Assembly: GCF_943846705.1 (NCBI RefSeq)
Contig: NZ_OX044366.1
Coordinates: forward strand, 3,720,001 to 3,784,000
DNA: 64,000 nt
DNA from: an uncultured Pseudomonas sp.
GTDB lineage: Bacteria > Pseudomonadota > Gammaproteobacteria > Pseudomonadales > Pseudomonadaceae
Direction: 5' to 3'
This document shows positions 20,801-28,354 of the stretch, one piece after another. How positions within the stretch are numbered: the stretch's first letter is position 1; each line of letters starts with the position of its first letter. The notes under the pieces were generated by a model that did not search any database, was not told the DNA's origin, and saw only the letters and a program-made list of their open reading frames with translations. The position numbers and the translations under genes were made by a program.

Positions 20801-22277
20801 CGCTGGCGGTGTCGCCGTCACCATCGGTCAGAGTCTGTACCAGCTTCAGAATCCCGGCACCGAGCTGCAGGCTCTGCGCATCGTCGTGATCGCCGGTGTT
20901 GCCGTGCCAGATGTTGTCGAACAGGTCCAGAGTCACCTTGCCGTTAGCCGGATCGATGGTCAGGGTGAAGTAGATGTCGCCACCCACTTTGCCGCTTACC
21001 ACATTGTCCAACTGGCTCAGCTGAATTTCCGCCCCTTTACCATTTGGCTGGCTGCTGTCGACTTTAAATAAGCCACTGCCGACACCCAGCCCTGCACCGG
21101 TATTCAGCGCTAGGCTGTACGCCGTGCTGCCGCCATCAGCGCCCAGGGCGCTGTTGAACTGCGCCTGCACAATGCTGGCGGCCAAGACCGCTTGTGCCTC
21201 GCCATCACCATAAGCGCCGTTCAAGCCCGGCAGGCTTTCGTCCACCGCCACCTCGCCGAAGCCTTCAGTCTCGCTATTCACGGCAGTCACTGGGCCGTCG
21301 TCATATACCACCACGTTAAGCAATACGGTCGGCGAAACATCGCCGTCGTTATCGAACACCCGCACCGGGAAGCTCTCGCCCACTTGGTCTGCAGCACCTG
21401 TGGCATTGGGATTAGAGTGGCTCAAGGTGTTAGAAGTTAGGGTGTAGACCCAGTTGCCCGCCGCGTCGAAAACCAAGGTACCGTACGCACCAATGACAGT
21501 TCCGCCGCCCTGCACGTTAACCCACACCCCATTGGCGCCTTGCACTTCAAGTGCAGAAACACCGTCAGGGGAGTTTATGACCAGGCTACCGTAAGTGAAC
21601 TCGCCATTGCTGGCAGGATTGGTGCCGCCCCCCAGTGCAGCCTCATCAACTACGGCAGGGCCAGCCAGCACACCCGGTACACTGCCCTCGCCATTGGGTG
21701 GGCCATCGAAATAGATGATTTCAATTTCCGGGGAAAAATCTATTGCTACCGCTACAGGAGGTGCTACCCCAGCTTCTGGATCAGGAAATTCCGGCCCACT
21801 ACTCAAGCCTTCGGTGGGAAAACCAATAATCGGTTCGAGTGCGCCAGCGGTCTCACCCAACAGTACAAACGAGTGACCGCCACCCGCTGAGCCTGGCCCT
21901 CCTGCCGCGCCAGGACCTGCTGCGGTTGCTTCGCCTTCAAGAGTGGGGTCAACGCCAGCCTCAATCGCCGCTTGCAGTTTTTCCACATCCGTCAGGTCGC
22001 TAGCACTGGGGCCATCCACAGGCACTTGCGCACGTGGTGCTTGTTGCTCAGAGCCACCTGCGAGCATCTGCTCATTAAGGTTCAGGCTGCTTTCACGCCC
22101 GAGGGTAAGTAACTGCCCATTGCGCATAGCAACTGAGATAGCGCCAGCGACGCCAGTAACGATTTGCTCCCCCGCAAAAACCCGATCGCCTTCACTAAGT
22201 GCTCGACGCGTTCCGTCGCCAGCTACTGCATAGACTTCGCCGATAACTTGGCTGACGACACCAATCAAAGTAGCCAT
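14844..22277 (-). CDS. LapA-like giant RTX adhesin with N-terminal retention module
   Basis: Cell-surface adhesin of 2477 residues, exported by the divergent type I system. The start is placed at ATG 22277, because MATLIGVVSQVIGEVYAV is the classic start of a LapA retention module, which plugs the outer-membrane pore. Residues 118-121 are TAAG, in the context DPTLEGEATAAGP, matching the site cut by the LapG protease. Next come many Ig-like T1SS-143/DUF5801-type repeats, including three near-identical 186-residue copies (about residues 854-1398). A VWA domain with MIDAS motif DVSGSMD lies near residue 1675. RTX nonapeptides such as GGLGDDTLTGGAGNDTF are at about 2316-2366, followed by an acidic C-terminal secretion signal. 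LapA proper is far larger. The absence of a classical signal peptide fits type I export. Confidence 0.9.
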   Translation of the reverse strand: MATLIGVVSQVIGEVYAVAGDGTRRALSEGDRVFAGEQIVTGVAGAISVAMRNGQLLTLGRESSLNLNEQMLAGGSEQQAPRAQVPVDGPSASDLTDVEKLQAAIEAGVDPTLEGEATAAGPGAAGGPGSAGGGHSFVLLGETAGALEPIIGFPTEGLSSGPEFPDPEAGVAPPVAVAIDFSPEIEIIYFDGPPNGEGSVPGVLAGPAVVDEAALGGGTNPASNGEFTYGSLVINSPDGVSALEVQGANGVWVNVQGGGTVIGAYGTLVFDAAGNWVYTLTSNTLSHSNPNATGAADQVGESFPVRVFDNDGDVSPTVLLNVVVYDDGPVTAVNSETEGFGEVAVDESLPGLNGAYGDGEAQAVLAASIVQAQFNSALGADGGSTAYSLALNTGAGLGVGSGLFKVDSSQPNGKGAEIQLSQLDNVVSGKVGGDIYFTLTIDPANGKVTLDLFDNIWHGNTGDHDDAQSLQLGAGILKLVQTLTDGDGDTASASIDLGAAGVFRFEDDGPIASGLTNQTLSVTYQGSDAGYSSTYGYYIKDGSGNPVSGEVIWSNVKAQAVGDTVTLVGLNPASVGFFIIPDGSAVNSGVSGFANGAALTFTQDGSGSWVAHLNGTPLSGVGVAVLFDNASLNDDSLDHVQDNADIGNQNWEDLIGGGDFDYNDVNIQATWTMPLVHEDKLNSPHGGNEESGQTLVASGGAGALSALVNFGADGPGAFSLINVASDTDALASLTNQGLSSGGETLQYRMDGGVLVGYVEGTPTGGYDVFSLQVGADGSYTFTLMGPLDHPVADGDDNELLSSSGMMLDFSGVLTATDGDGDPVAGGFAVGSFVIDVQDDVPVAGLNDQAHLDRLVLDETRPLGSDSSGGNLPGGRASVTANFADNFAVPGFGADGPGSVSYKLLLVGSNVGSGLYALDPLDTIDDVDGIGQGAQILLNQSGDTITGSVGTTNYFTITVNSNTGQVTFTQLNNIWHANTGNHDDSETLRLPRADSLKLVQTVTDADGDSDSASLNLGRNVFKIQDDGPDASLDPHAQLDTLVLDETRPLGSDSSGGNLPGGRASVTANFADNFAVPDFGTDGPGSVSYKLLLAGSNVGSGLYTLDPLDTINDVDGIGQGAQILLNQSGDTITGSVGTTNYFTITVNSNTGQVTFTQLNNIWHANTGNHDDSETLRLPRADSLKLVQTVTDADGDSDSASLNLGRNVFKIQDDGPDASLDPHAQLDTLVLDETRPLGSDSSGGNLPGGRASVTANFADNFAVPDFGTDGPGSVSYKLLLAGSNVGSGLYTLDPLDTINDVDGIGQGAQILLNQSGDTITGSVGTTNYFTITVNSNTGQVTFTQLNNIWHANTGNHDDSETLRLPRADSLKLVQTVTDADGDSDSASLNLGRNVFKIQDDGPTALDDGNLASVPEYSSNVVVGTLAGILANDSYGTDGAPIGGGVSFSVGSLGGSVSVDGSGNLLYSNAVTNVAAGQNLVETFTYSIVDSDGDASTASFSVILNDNGVPVGGQAANAVDEDGLSNGIAGGPNDAAGEATLVTGNLGYSFGSDGVGSFAWSTSGLPSISSEGSALTYSVSPDGLTLTAKAGLVDVFTLKVTDITTGDYEFELHKPLDHPAPLSGSDEDNLNFLFGYSMEDSDGSTANGSLSISVDDDSPAQPQDINKSMVEGTGADTNLMIILDVSGSMDSTPNVSGFSTKLALAKSAINQLINDYDNLGDVMVRLVAFNASASSNLSGSGEVWLTAAQAITVITGLTDTYGSGLTNYDAALLQAQTAFASSGKIVGGQNLSYFLSDGAPTTSSTWPGVSGSGANGINGTEEAAWETFLNNNEIKSFALGMGSGAVQGPLDPVAYNGIGAGSEMNGIVVTDLSQLAATLSGTVTVPELTGNVITEGLLGGFGADGPGDTPIVSIEHNGVVYNASSAGYNVGTHELMFTTAQGGTFTVNFATGAYKYSQAADVADDLTEDFIYTIQDGDGDMGSAALHITVTDSSEVVAYDNFNQGVVYQTSVPGALTHTVLANFSSTNSGNPKGAQWVFDNSGSGDNVVSSSPTSSQWQMTGATSTVVSSNELVMVDANGGSASVILSPTFTVNGGSTNTVSFDIDIDTSGSTQFQTGDTFLWQLLNSGGSAVQSGNVTADTTITTAAIAAGTYRLRYTLTDNTSGGGDKSAEVRIDNIILNTLAAATLVTHATAVSGNVLTDPNNYMASSDPWGAVDGKGAEGAALSVWDGFSYVAVGVGMSIAGAYGDLLINPDGSYTYTPDADMGNIGKEDMFGYMLTQPDGDTATANLVVKVGGAAYVAPNVITGPGDLVGTDGSDVLIAGDSGHMLDGGAGSDRLEGGNGSDTLIGGLGDDFLIGGLGDDTLTGGAGNDTFIWASGDTGHDVVLDFGQAVGDRDVLDLSDLLDFSGAPSSGNLLGSYIDMSFAGGNTLIEVSSTGNLGSTGPDQTITLQGVDLSVGGSLSTASIIDDMLGNGTLAA
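18084..19715 (-). repeat. Three tandem 558-bp repeats inside the adhesin gene
   Basis: Unit length is exactly 558 bp (186 codons). Landmarks recur at 18084, 18642 and 19200. The two copies at lower coordinates look identical over almost their whole length. The third (19200 onward) diverges at its far end, after about 19600. Each unit encodes one T1SS-143-type domain with the block NTGNHDDSETLRL. Near-identity at DNA level suggests recent duplication or ongoing gene conversion. Confidence 0.95.
21915..21926 (-). other. Predicted LapG proteolysis site (TAAG) in the adhesin
   Basis: Codons ACC GCA GCA GGT encode TAAG at residues 118-121, directly after the retention module. In LapA of P. fluorescens, the periplasmic protease LapG cuts between the two alanines when c-di-GMP is low. 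The site is visible here. Cleavage itself is inferred, and neither lapG nor lapD is in this window. Confidence 0.75.
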
Positions 22278-22710
22278 GAGTCCATCCTCACTACAACTGC
22301 CGACCACCGTCGACACGTATGTCAAAAGGGCCAAGAGGCATTTGAGGGAAGAGCAAAAACAGCTGGTTGATAATTACGGCGCCTTTCCTACAAACAATAA
22401 CGACAGAAAAATGCCACCCTAAATCACGCCGCCGATCGAACCAGAAAATCCCGCCCCTGAATGCATCAGACCATCTACTTTAGCCGCATACACCTCTGAA
22501 AGGCACAAAATACGCGACTTATGAATATAAACAGTGGGCTGTTTTACGCAGACTGCATAAGATTTTTTCCTTATAGACCTTGTAACGTTTTTATCTTAGC
22601 TATGCTGAAAAGTGTTCTTAGCTTGGTTATTACGGAGCAAGAGCGATCCTAAGAGCTAAAAAGCCATTTTTTTGGCGACAGTATGTAGAACTCAAAAGGA
22701 GATGTATCAG
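22278..22710. promoter_or_regulatory. Divergent promoter region between adhesin gene and lapE
   Basis: 433 bp between two divergent start codons, visibly richer in A and T than the flanking genes. It presumably holds promoters for both the adhesin and its exporter. I saw no clear FleQ-type palindrome, no sigma-54 element and no further gene. An AGGAG ribosome site at 22697-22701 sits 9 nt before the lapE start. Confidence 0.5.
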
Positions 22711-24066
22711 ATGCGCGCACTCAACCCTTTATGGAGCAGCATCGTGCTGGCAGCAGTGTGTAGTCAGGCACAAGGCATCACCTTGTCGGAGGCGATCCAG
22801 AGCACATTGGATAACCACCCTGAGGTCCATGCTGGGGCCAATAATCGCCTTTCATCGGAGGAAGAACTCAAAATTGCTAAAGGCGGTTACCTGCCAACCG
22901 TCGATCTGCTGATGGGCTACGGGCGGCAAAATACCGACAGCCCCAGCACTCGTGCACTGGGTAACCACAACAGCGAAACCCTGAACTACGGCACCTCCGA
23001 GCTGCGTCTTCGGCAGATGATTTTTGATGGTTTCAACACACCCAACGAAGTGGAGCGCACCAAGGCCGTCGTGAACTCGCGGGCCTATCGCCTACTGGGC
23101 ACCTCTGAGAGCCTGGCGTTGCGTACCGTTGAGGTGTACTTGGATTTGCTCATGCGCCGCGAAATGGTTGCCCTTGCCCGCAACAACCTACAGGCTCACC
23201 AACGGATTAATGATCAAATCGGCTTGCGCAGCGAACAAGGCATTGGCAGTGCAGCTGATTTCGACCAATCCGAAGCCCGCTTGGCTCTCGCAGAAAATAA
23301 CTTTTACACAGAGCAAGTGAATCTAGCCGATGCGGAAGCCAACTTCTTCAGTGCTGTTGGCCGTATGCCGAATGAATTGAGCTCTCCCGCCTCACTGAAA
23401 GGCTCATTGCCAAAAACACTCGCCGAAGCTCGGCAGGCGGTCGAGGGCAACAACCCCTTTCTGAAATCAGCACAGGCCGATGTGCAAGCCGCCGAAAAAC
23501 AATATGAGGTTGCCAAGTCGACGTTTTACCCACGAGTGGACCTTGAACTGGCCACCAATGCCGACAACAACACACAAGGCGATCAAGGCCATAACAATGG
23601 TTGGCGCGCAGCAGTAGTGATGAACTACAACCTGTTCAATGGCATGCGCGACAAAGCGCGCTTGCAATCGACTGCCTATCAAATCAATGAGTCGATGGAC
23701 ATCCGCAACAATGCGCTGCGCGTACTCAATGAGAACCTCACACTGGCCTGGAATGCCATGGAGAACGCCCGCATACAAACCCCCAAAGCACGTGACTACG
23801 CAGAATACACAGCGAAGGTTCGCGAGGCCTATCAACAACAGTTTGGTCTCGGACAGCGCACTCTGCTCGACCTGCTGGACAGTGAAAACGAGCTGTTTAG
23901 CGCTAACCGACGTTACAGCGAAGTTCGCTTTAGCGAAGAGTTCTCCATGTACCGGGTATCCGCCGCGATGGGCGACTTGTTGCGCCAGCAGCAAGTCGTA
24001 GTACCAGCAGAAGCTGTAGCCCTCAGCGAAGTGAAGAGCGAGGCTCGTCTGCCGGCAATGAAGTAG
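22711..24066 (+). CDS. lapE: TolC-family outer-membrane channel of the adhesin exporter
   Basis: Outer-membrane efflux duct of the type I secretion system, 451 residues. The signal peptide is MRALNPLWSSIVLAAVCSQA, followed by QG. The start at 22711 is decided by the AGGAG 9 nt upstream; the earlier in-frame ATG at 22702 lies directly against that AGGAG. The two internal TolC repeats are visible as paired helical and strand segments (QSTLDNHPEVHAGANN early; DLLDSENELFSANRRYSEVR late). lapB follows after 24 bp. In LapA systems, LapE also holds the retention module during cell-surface anchoring. Confidence 0.9.
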   Translation: MRALNPLWSSIVLAAVCSQAQGITLSEAIQSTLDNHPEVHAGANNRLSSEEELKIAKGGYLPTVDLLMGYGRQNTDSPSTRALGNHNSETLNYGTSELRLRQMIFDGFNTPNEVERTKAVVNSRAYRLLGTSESLALRTVEVYLDLLMRREMVALARNNLQAHQRINDQIGLRSEQGIGSAADFDQSEARLALAENNFYTEQVNLADAEANFFSAVGRMPNELSSPASLKGSLPKTLAEARQAVEGNNPFLKSAQADVQAAEKQYEVAKSTFYPRVDLELATNADNNTQGDQGHNNGWRAAVVMNYNLFNGMRDKARLQSTAYQINESMDIRNNALRVLNENLTLAWNAMENARIQTPKARDYAEYTAKVREAYQQQFGLGQRTLLDLLDSENELFSANRRYSEVRFSEEFSMYRVSAAMGDLLRQQQVVVPAEAVALSEVKSEARLPAMK

Positions 24067-24090
24067 AACGGCCATAAGGAGTAGTAACCT

Positions 24091-26250
24091 TTGACCAGCA
24101 TGGAGCGGCCAGAGTCATCCGGCGATCCACGTCTAAACCACGATGATCCCCTGCTAGATGGCTTATTGATTCTTTGCAAGCTCCACGGCTGCTCAGCCAG
24201 CCGTGGCAGTTTGAGTGCAGGTCTGCCGCTGCCAGAACAACGCCTGACCGCGGAACTGTTACCCCGCGCTGCGGCGCGGGCTGGTTTGCAAGGACGCTTG
24301 CTGCATCGCGATCTGGCCAGTATCTCAGCCCTCAACCTGCCAATACTGTTGCTGTTGAAAAACGGCCGCAGCTCTGTCTTGCGCCAATGGGGGCCAAAAA
24401 ATCAGGCGCAAATACTGCCCTGCGAAGCCGACGGTGGCGAGCAGTGGGTCAGTCGTGAGCAATTAGCCACCGAGTACAGCGGGCAAGCCTTCTTTGCCCG
24501 TCCACGCCATGAACTCGAAGAAACCCGTTCGCCCCTCATTCCACGTATAGAAGCCTGGTTTCGCGACACGCTGAAACTGTCACGCTGGCTTTATACCGAC
24601 GCAATCCTTGCCAGCCTGCTGATCAACCTGCTCGGTTTAATGGTGCCGCTGTTTGTCATGCAGACCTATGACCGCGTAGTGCCTAACCAGGCCACCTCGA
24701 CACTCTGGGTGCTGGCCATCGGTTTATTTATCGGCATGGGCTTCGAGTTGCTGCTGAAAATTCTGCGCGCACATTTACTTGATACCGCAGGCAAGAAAAC
24801 TGATGTGGTGTTGTCGGCCACACTGTTCGAGCGCATCACCGGTATGTCGATGACCGCCCGCCCGGCTACGATCGGCGGTTTTGCCCAAAGCATTCATGAC
24901 TTTCAGGGCTTACGTGAGTTTCTCACGGCGGTCACCCTCACCAGTTTGATTGATCTGCCCTTCTCGTTTCTGATGATTGCGGTGATCTGGCTGATCGGCG
25001 GCTGGTTGGTGGTCATCCCCTTGCTCGCATTCCCGATCACTGCCCTCTTCGCCTTCATTGTCCAGGCCCGCTTGCGCGACACGGTGGAAAAGAGCCTGCA
25101 ACTGGCGTCACAGCGTCAAGCGCTGCTAATCGAAACCCTCGGCGGTTTGGAAACCCTGAAAGCTTGCGGCGCAGAGAGCGAACGCCAGCATCAGTGGGAA
25201 AAAACTCACGGTGCACTCACCCGCCTGGATATCCACGCACGCTCATTGGCCGCAATCGCGACCAACGGCACGCTGTTTCTGCAGCAGTTCGCTGGCATGG
25301 CCACCATCGTGGCTGGGGTCTACATCATCATCGCCGGCCAACTCAGCGTCGGTGCTCTTGTGGCTTGCTACATGCTGGGCAGCCGCATTCTCGCACCACT
25401 TGGGCAGATTGCCGGGCTGATCACCCGCTACCAGCAGGCACGCCTGACCATGACCAGCACCGATGCATTGATGGCGTTGCCACAAGAACGCCAAGCCAAG
25501 CAGCGCCCACTGGAGCGCACGCAACTGCACGGCGCACTGGATGTACGAGATGTCACCTTCAGCTATCCCGGCCAAAGCAACCCGGCGCTTGCAGGAATAA
25601 GCCTGCGTATGACCGCCGGAGAGCGCATCGGCATCATTGGCCGCAGTGGCTCAGGCAAGAGCACGCTGGCGCGTTTGCTGATGGCGTTTTACAGCCCTGA
25701 CAAAGGCCAGATCCTGCTGGATAACCTCGACTTGCGTCAGCTAGACGTGGCCGACTTGCGCCATCAGATTGGTTACGTCGCCCATGATCTTCCGCTACTG
25801 GCTGGCAGCCTGCGCGATAACCTGACGCTGGGCGCACGTTATGTCAGCGATGCACGCATGCTCGAAGTAGCCGAACTAACCGGTGTCGTCGACCTCGCCC
25901 GGCAGCACCCACAAGGTTTCGACCGACCTGTGGGCGAACGCGGCCAACTGCTGTCGGGCGGTCAACGCCAGGCGGTTCTACTGGCGCGCGCGCTGTTACT
26001 TGAGCCGCCTATTCTGCTGCTCGATGAGCCCACCAGCGCGATGGATAACACCAGTGAGGAAATCCTGCGCAATCGCCTGCAAACCTGGGCACAAGGTAAA
26101 ACTATGCTGTTAATCACACACCGCGCATCCATGCTCAGTTTGGTAGACCGCCTGGTGGTGCTGGACAACGGCCATATTGTTGCAGACGGCCCTAAAGAAG
26201 CGGTCATCGAAGCGCTACGCAAAGGTCGAGTTGGCCCCGCAGCGGTATAG
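24091..26250 (+). CDS. lapB: Type I secretion ABC transporter (LapB-like)
   Basis: Inner-membrane ABC exporter of the adhesin, 719 residues. An N-terminal C39-peptidase-like domain (about 15-140) lacks the catalytic cysteine, as in other RTX exporters, and would act as a docking domain. About six membrane spans follow (roughly 165-440). The ATPase domain has GRSGSGKST, LSGGQRQA and ILLLDEPTSAMD. The start is probably TTG 24091: AAGGAG at 24076-24081 is 9 nt away, whereas the first ATG (24100) would be 18 nt away. The next gene starts 8 bp after its stop. This is not the lipopolysaccharide-assembly gene also called lapB. Confidence 0.9.
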   Translation: MTSMERPESSGDPRLNHDDPLLDGLLILCKLHGCSASRGSLSAGLPLPEQRLTAELLPRAAARAGLQGRLLHRDLASISALNLPILLLLKNGRSSVLRQWGPKNQAQILPCEADGGEQWVSREQLATEYSGQAFFARPRHELEETRSPLIPRIEAWFRDTLKLSRWLYTDAILASLLINLLGLMVPLFVMQTYDRVVPNQATSTLWVLAIGLFIGMGFELLLKILRAHLLDTAGKKTDVVLSATLFERITGMSMTARPATIGGFAQSIHDFQGLREFLTAVTLTSLIDLPFSFLMIAVIWLIGGWLVVIPLLAFPITALFAFIVQARLRDTVEKSLQLASQRQALLIETLGGLETLKACGAESERQHQWEKTHGALTRLDIHARSLAAIATNGTLFLQQFAGMATIVAGVYIIIAGQLSVGALVACYMLGSRILAPLGQIAGLITRYQQARLTMTSTDALMALPQERQAKQRPLERTQLHGALDVRDVTFSYPGQSNPALAGISLRMTAGERIGIIGRSGSGKSTLARLLMAFYSPDKGQILLDNLDLRQLDVADLRHQIGYVAHDLPLLAGSLRDNLTLGARYVSDARMLEVAELTGVVDLARQHPQGFDRPVGERGQLLSGGQRQAVLLARALLLEPPILLLDEPTSAMDNTSEEILRNRLQTWAQGKTMLLITHRASMLSLVDRLVVLDNGHIVADGPKEAVIEALRKGRVGPAAV

Positions 26251-26258
26251 GAGCGCTC

Positions 26259-27617
26259 ATGCAAATGAACCATTCGATCAGCCAATACTTCGCCAGCATG
26301 CGCCAGCACAAGCAGGACACCGAGTTTATGCCTGAAGTCGACGGGGCCATTCTCGAAGACTCGCCCTGGTTCACTCGCATCACTGTGTGGGTGGTCGGCG
26401 CATGCTTAATAGCAGCGCTGGTCTGGGCCAATTTTGCCGTGCTGGAAGAAGTCACCACAGGCGAAGGCAAAGCCATACCTTCAAGCAAAATCCAGGTCAT
26501 CCAGAATCTAGAAGGTGGCATCGTCAGCGAGATATTTGTTCGTGAAGGTCAGATCGTCGAACAAGGAGCCGTATTGCTGCGCCTGGATGACACACGCTAC
26601 CTCTCCAATCGCGGGGAAGCTGAAGCTGATCGCCTAGCCCTGGTGGCGCGAGTCGAACGCTTGAGCGCTGAAGCTGAAGGCCGCCCGATAAGCATGCCGG
26701 AAGAAATCTTACGCCTTGCCCCGCAATTGGCTGAAGACGAACTGTCGGTTTATCAATCTCGACAAAACCGTCTACAAAGTGAGCAACGCACATTAAGTGA
26801 ACAACTGCGGCAAAAAACCCAAGAGCTGGCCGAGTTTCGCGCCAAGTCTCAGCAATACCGCTCCAGCGTGGGCCTGCTGCAGCAGGAGCTAAATATGTCG
26901 CAGCCCCTGGTTGCAGCCGGGGCAATCGCCAAAGTGGAAATTCTGCGTTTACGCCGCAGCCTAGTAGAAGTACGCGGTTCTCTGAACGCCACTAACTTGG
27001 CCATACCCAGAGCCGAATCGGCGATGGATGAAATCAAGAGCAAGATTGAAGAGTCTGAGCTGAGTTTTCGCTCTGACGCCTTCAAGGAGCTCAATGAAAT
27101 TCGTACGGAGCTGCAGAAAATCACCGCCAGTAGCGTGGCGATTGATGATCGTGTCAGCCGTACGACCGTTGTTTCACCTGTACGCGGGATCATCAACCAA
27201 CTCAAGGTCAATACCATTGGTGGCGTGGTGCAGCCTGGCAGCGACATGCTGGAAATCGTCCCCTTGGATGACAGCTTACTGATCGAGGCCAAGGTACGGC
27301 CGCAGGATGTCGCCTTTCTCCACCCGGGGCAGAAGGCCATGGTCAAATTCACCGCCTACGACTACACCATTTATGGCGGGCTCAAGGCTAACCTCGAGCT
27401 GATCAGCGCCGACACCATTACTGATAAGGAAGGCAACAGCTTCTACCTGATCCAAGTGCGCACCGAGAAGAGTCATTTAGGCAGCGACAAGCACCCGCTG
27501 CTGATCATCCCCGGCATGGTCGCCAGCGTGGACATTATTACCGGCGAGAAAAGCGTTCTCGACTACCTGCTCAAGCCAGTACTCAAGGCACGCTCAGAAG
27601 CCATGCGCGAACGCTAA
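26259..27617 (+). CDS. lapC: HlyD-family membrane fusion protein (LapC-like)
   Basis: Periplasmic adaptor joining LapB to LapE, 452 residues. It has a short cytoplasmic N-terminus, one span (ITVWVVGACLIAALVWANFA, about 44-63), a lipoyl half-motif (IQNLEGGIVSEIFVREGQIV), a long coiled coil (about 125-290) and the second lipoyl and beta-barrel half (VVSPVRGIINQLKVNTIGGV). A good AGGAG precedes ATG 26259. It ends the lapEBC operon, 28 bp from the convergent DTW gene, with no obvious terminator between them. Confidence 0.9.
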   Translation: MQMNHSISQYFASMRQHKQDTEFMPEVDGAILEDSPWFTRITVWVVGACLIAALVWANFAVLEEVTTGEGKAIPSSKIQVIQNLEGGIVSEIFVREGQIVEQGAVLLRLDDTRYLSNRGEAEADRLALVARVERLSAEAEGRPISMPEEILRLAPQLAEDELSVYQSRQNRLQSEQRTLSEQLRQKTQELAEFRAKSQQYRSSVGLLQQELNMSQPLVAAGAIAKVEILRLRRSLVEVRGSLNATNLAIPRAESAMDEIKSKIEESELSFRSDAFKELNEIRTELQKITASSVAIDDRVSRTTVVSPVRGIINQLKVNTIGGVVQPGSDMLEIVPLDDSLLIEAKVRPQDVAFLHPGQKAMVKFTAYDYTIYGGLKANLELISADTITDKEGNSFYLIQVRTEKSHLGSDKHPLLIIPGMVASVDIITGEKSVLDYLLKPVLKARSEAMRER

Positions 27618-27645
27618 ACCGCACTGTAGCGGGCCAGCACATCGC

Positions 27646-28260
27646 TCACGATGACGCATCCGACTTGCCATGGTTACGTTGGTAGGTCTGCTCCCCCATC
27701 GCTTCAATCTGCCCTTCAATCAACACCTCAAAGGGTTTGAGCAGCGCATCGAAACAGGCAGGTGCCTCGACTGTATTCAGCGCGCTAACAATCGCCTCGA
27801 TGGTTGATAAAGCGCCTGGCATCGGCGCTTTGCGCAGGCGATAGCGCGACTGCAACCCTTCTGGCAGCACGACTCTGGGCAAGCTGGTCAATAGTGGGTT
27901 CAGGTGCAGGAGCTTGCGCGCCTTGCGCCAGGTGCCGTCTGGCACCACCAACAGCAGCGGCAACTCAGCGAGTGGTTCCGCGAGCTGCCTCAAGGGTTGC
28001 GCTTGATCACCGGGGAACAGCAGGCATGCGCGATAACCAGGCTGTTGTAACACTGTTGAAAGCGACTCGAACACTTCACCAATCAGCAACTCGGCATTGC
28101 TCAAGCCAAGCGCAGCCAAACGAGCAGTATTCAGCGCATGCTTGACCTCGCTCGGGTGCTGCAGGATCAACACCCGAGTGCGACTCGGCAAGTTCGGGAT
28201 CAGCGCACACAAACAGCGCTCGGTTGGACGGGTACAACGTGGGCATTGCGCGCGCGACAT
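27646..28260 (-). CDS. DTW-domain tRNA-uridine aminocarboxypropyltransferase
   Basis: SAM-dependent enzyme family that adds a 3-amino-3-carboxypropyl group to uridine in tRNA (acp3U), 204 residues. The start is at ATG 28260 (MSRAQCPRCTRPTERCLC), because the four N-terminal cysteines form the family's zinc-binding motif. The DTW signature region reads VPDGTWRKARKLLHLNP, and the C-terminal YRLRKAP block is present. Both the YfiP/TapT and YfhQ-adjacent branches of the family are possible, so I give no symbol. It is followed by the lap operon on the other strand. Confidence 0.85.
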   Translation of the reverse strand: MSRAQCPRCTRPTERCLCALIPNLPSRTRVLILQHPSEVKHALNTARLAALGLSNAELLIGEVFESLSTVLQQPGYRACLLFPGDQAQPLRQLAEPLAELPLLLVVPDGTWRKARKLLHLNPLLTSLPRVVLPEGLQSRYRLRKAPMPGALSTIEAIVSALNTVEAPACFDALLKPFEVLIEGQIEAMGEQTYQRNHGKSDASS

Positions 28261-28305
28261 GGCTTTCTCCTCAGCCGCGCAGTTTGCCATAACCCATAGA
28301 AAATC

Positions 28306-28338
28306 GGCCCGCCTCACATACAGAGGTGGGCCGATAAC
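28306..28338 (-). terminator. Hairpin downstream of aer
   Basis: ATCGGCCCGCCTC and GAGGTGGGCCGAT form a 13-bp stem with one G-T pair around ACATACA. It sits just past the aer stop at 28355 and upstream of the DTW gene start. The stem is followed on the minus strand by TTTTCTATGGG, a short U-tract. Confidence 0.65.
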
Positions 28339-28354
28339 CTAGCAGCCGCCTTAC

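Noticed and set aside
22278..22710. FleQ or sigma-54 site between the adhesin gene and lapE
   Set aside because: No convincing palindrome or GG-N10-GC element was seen; only a generic divergent promoter region is claimed.
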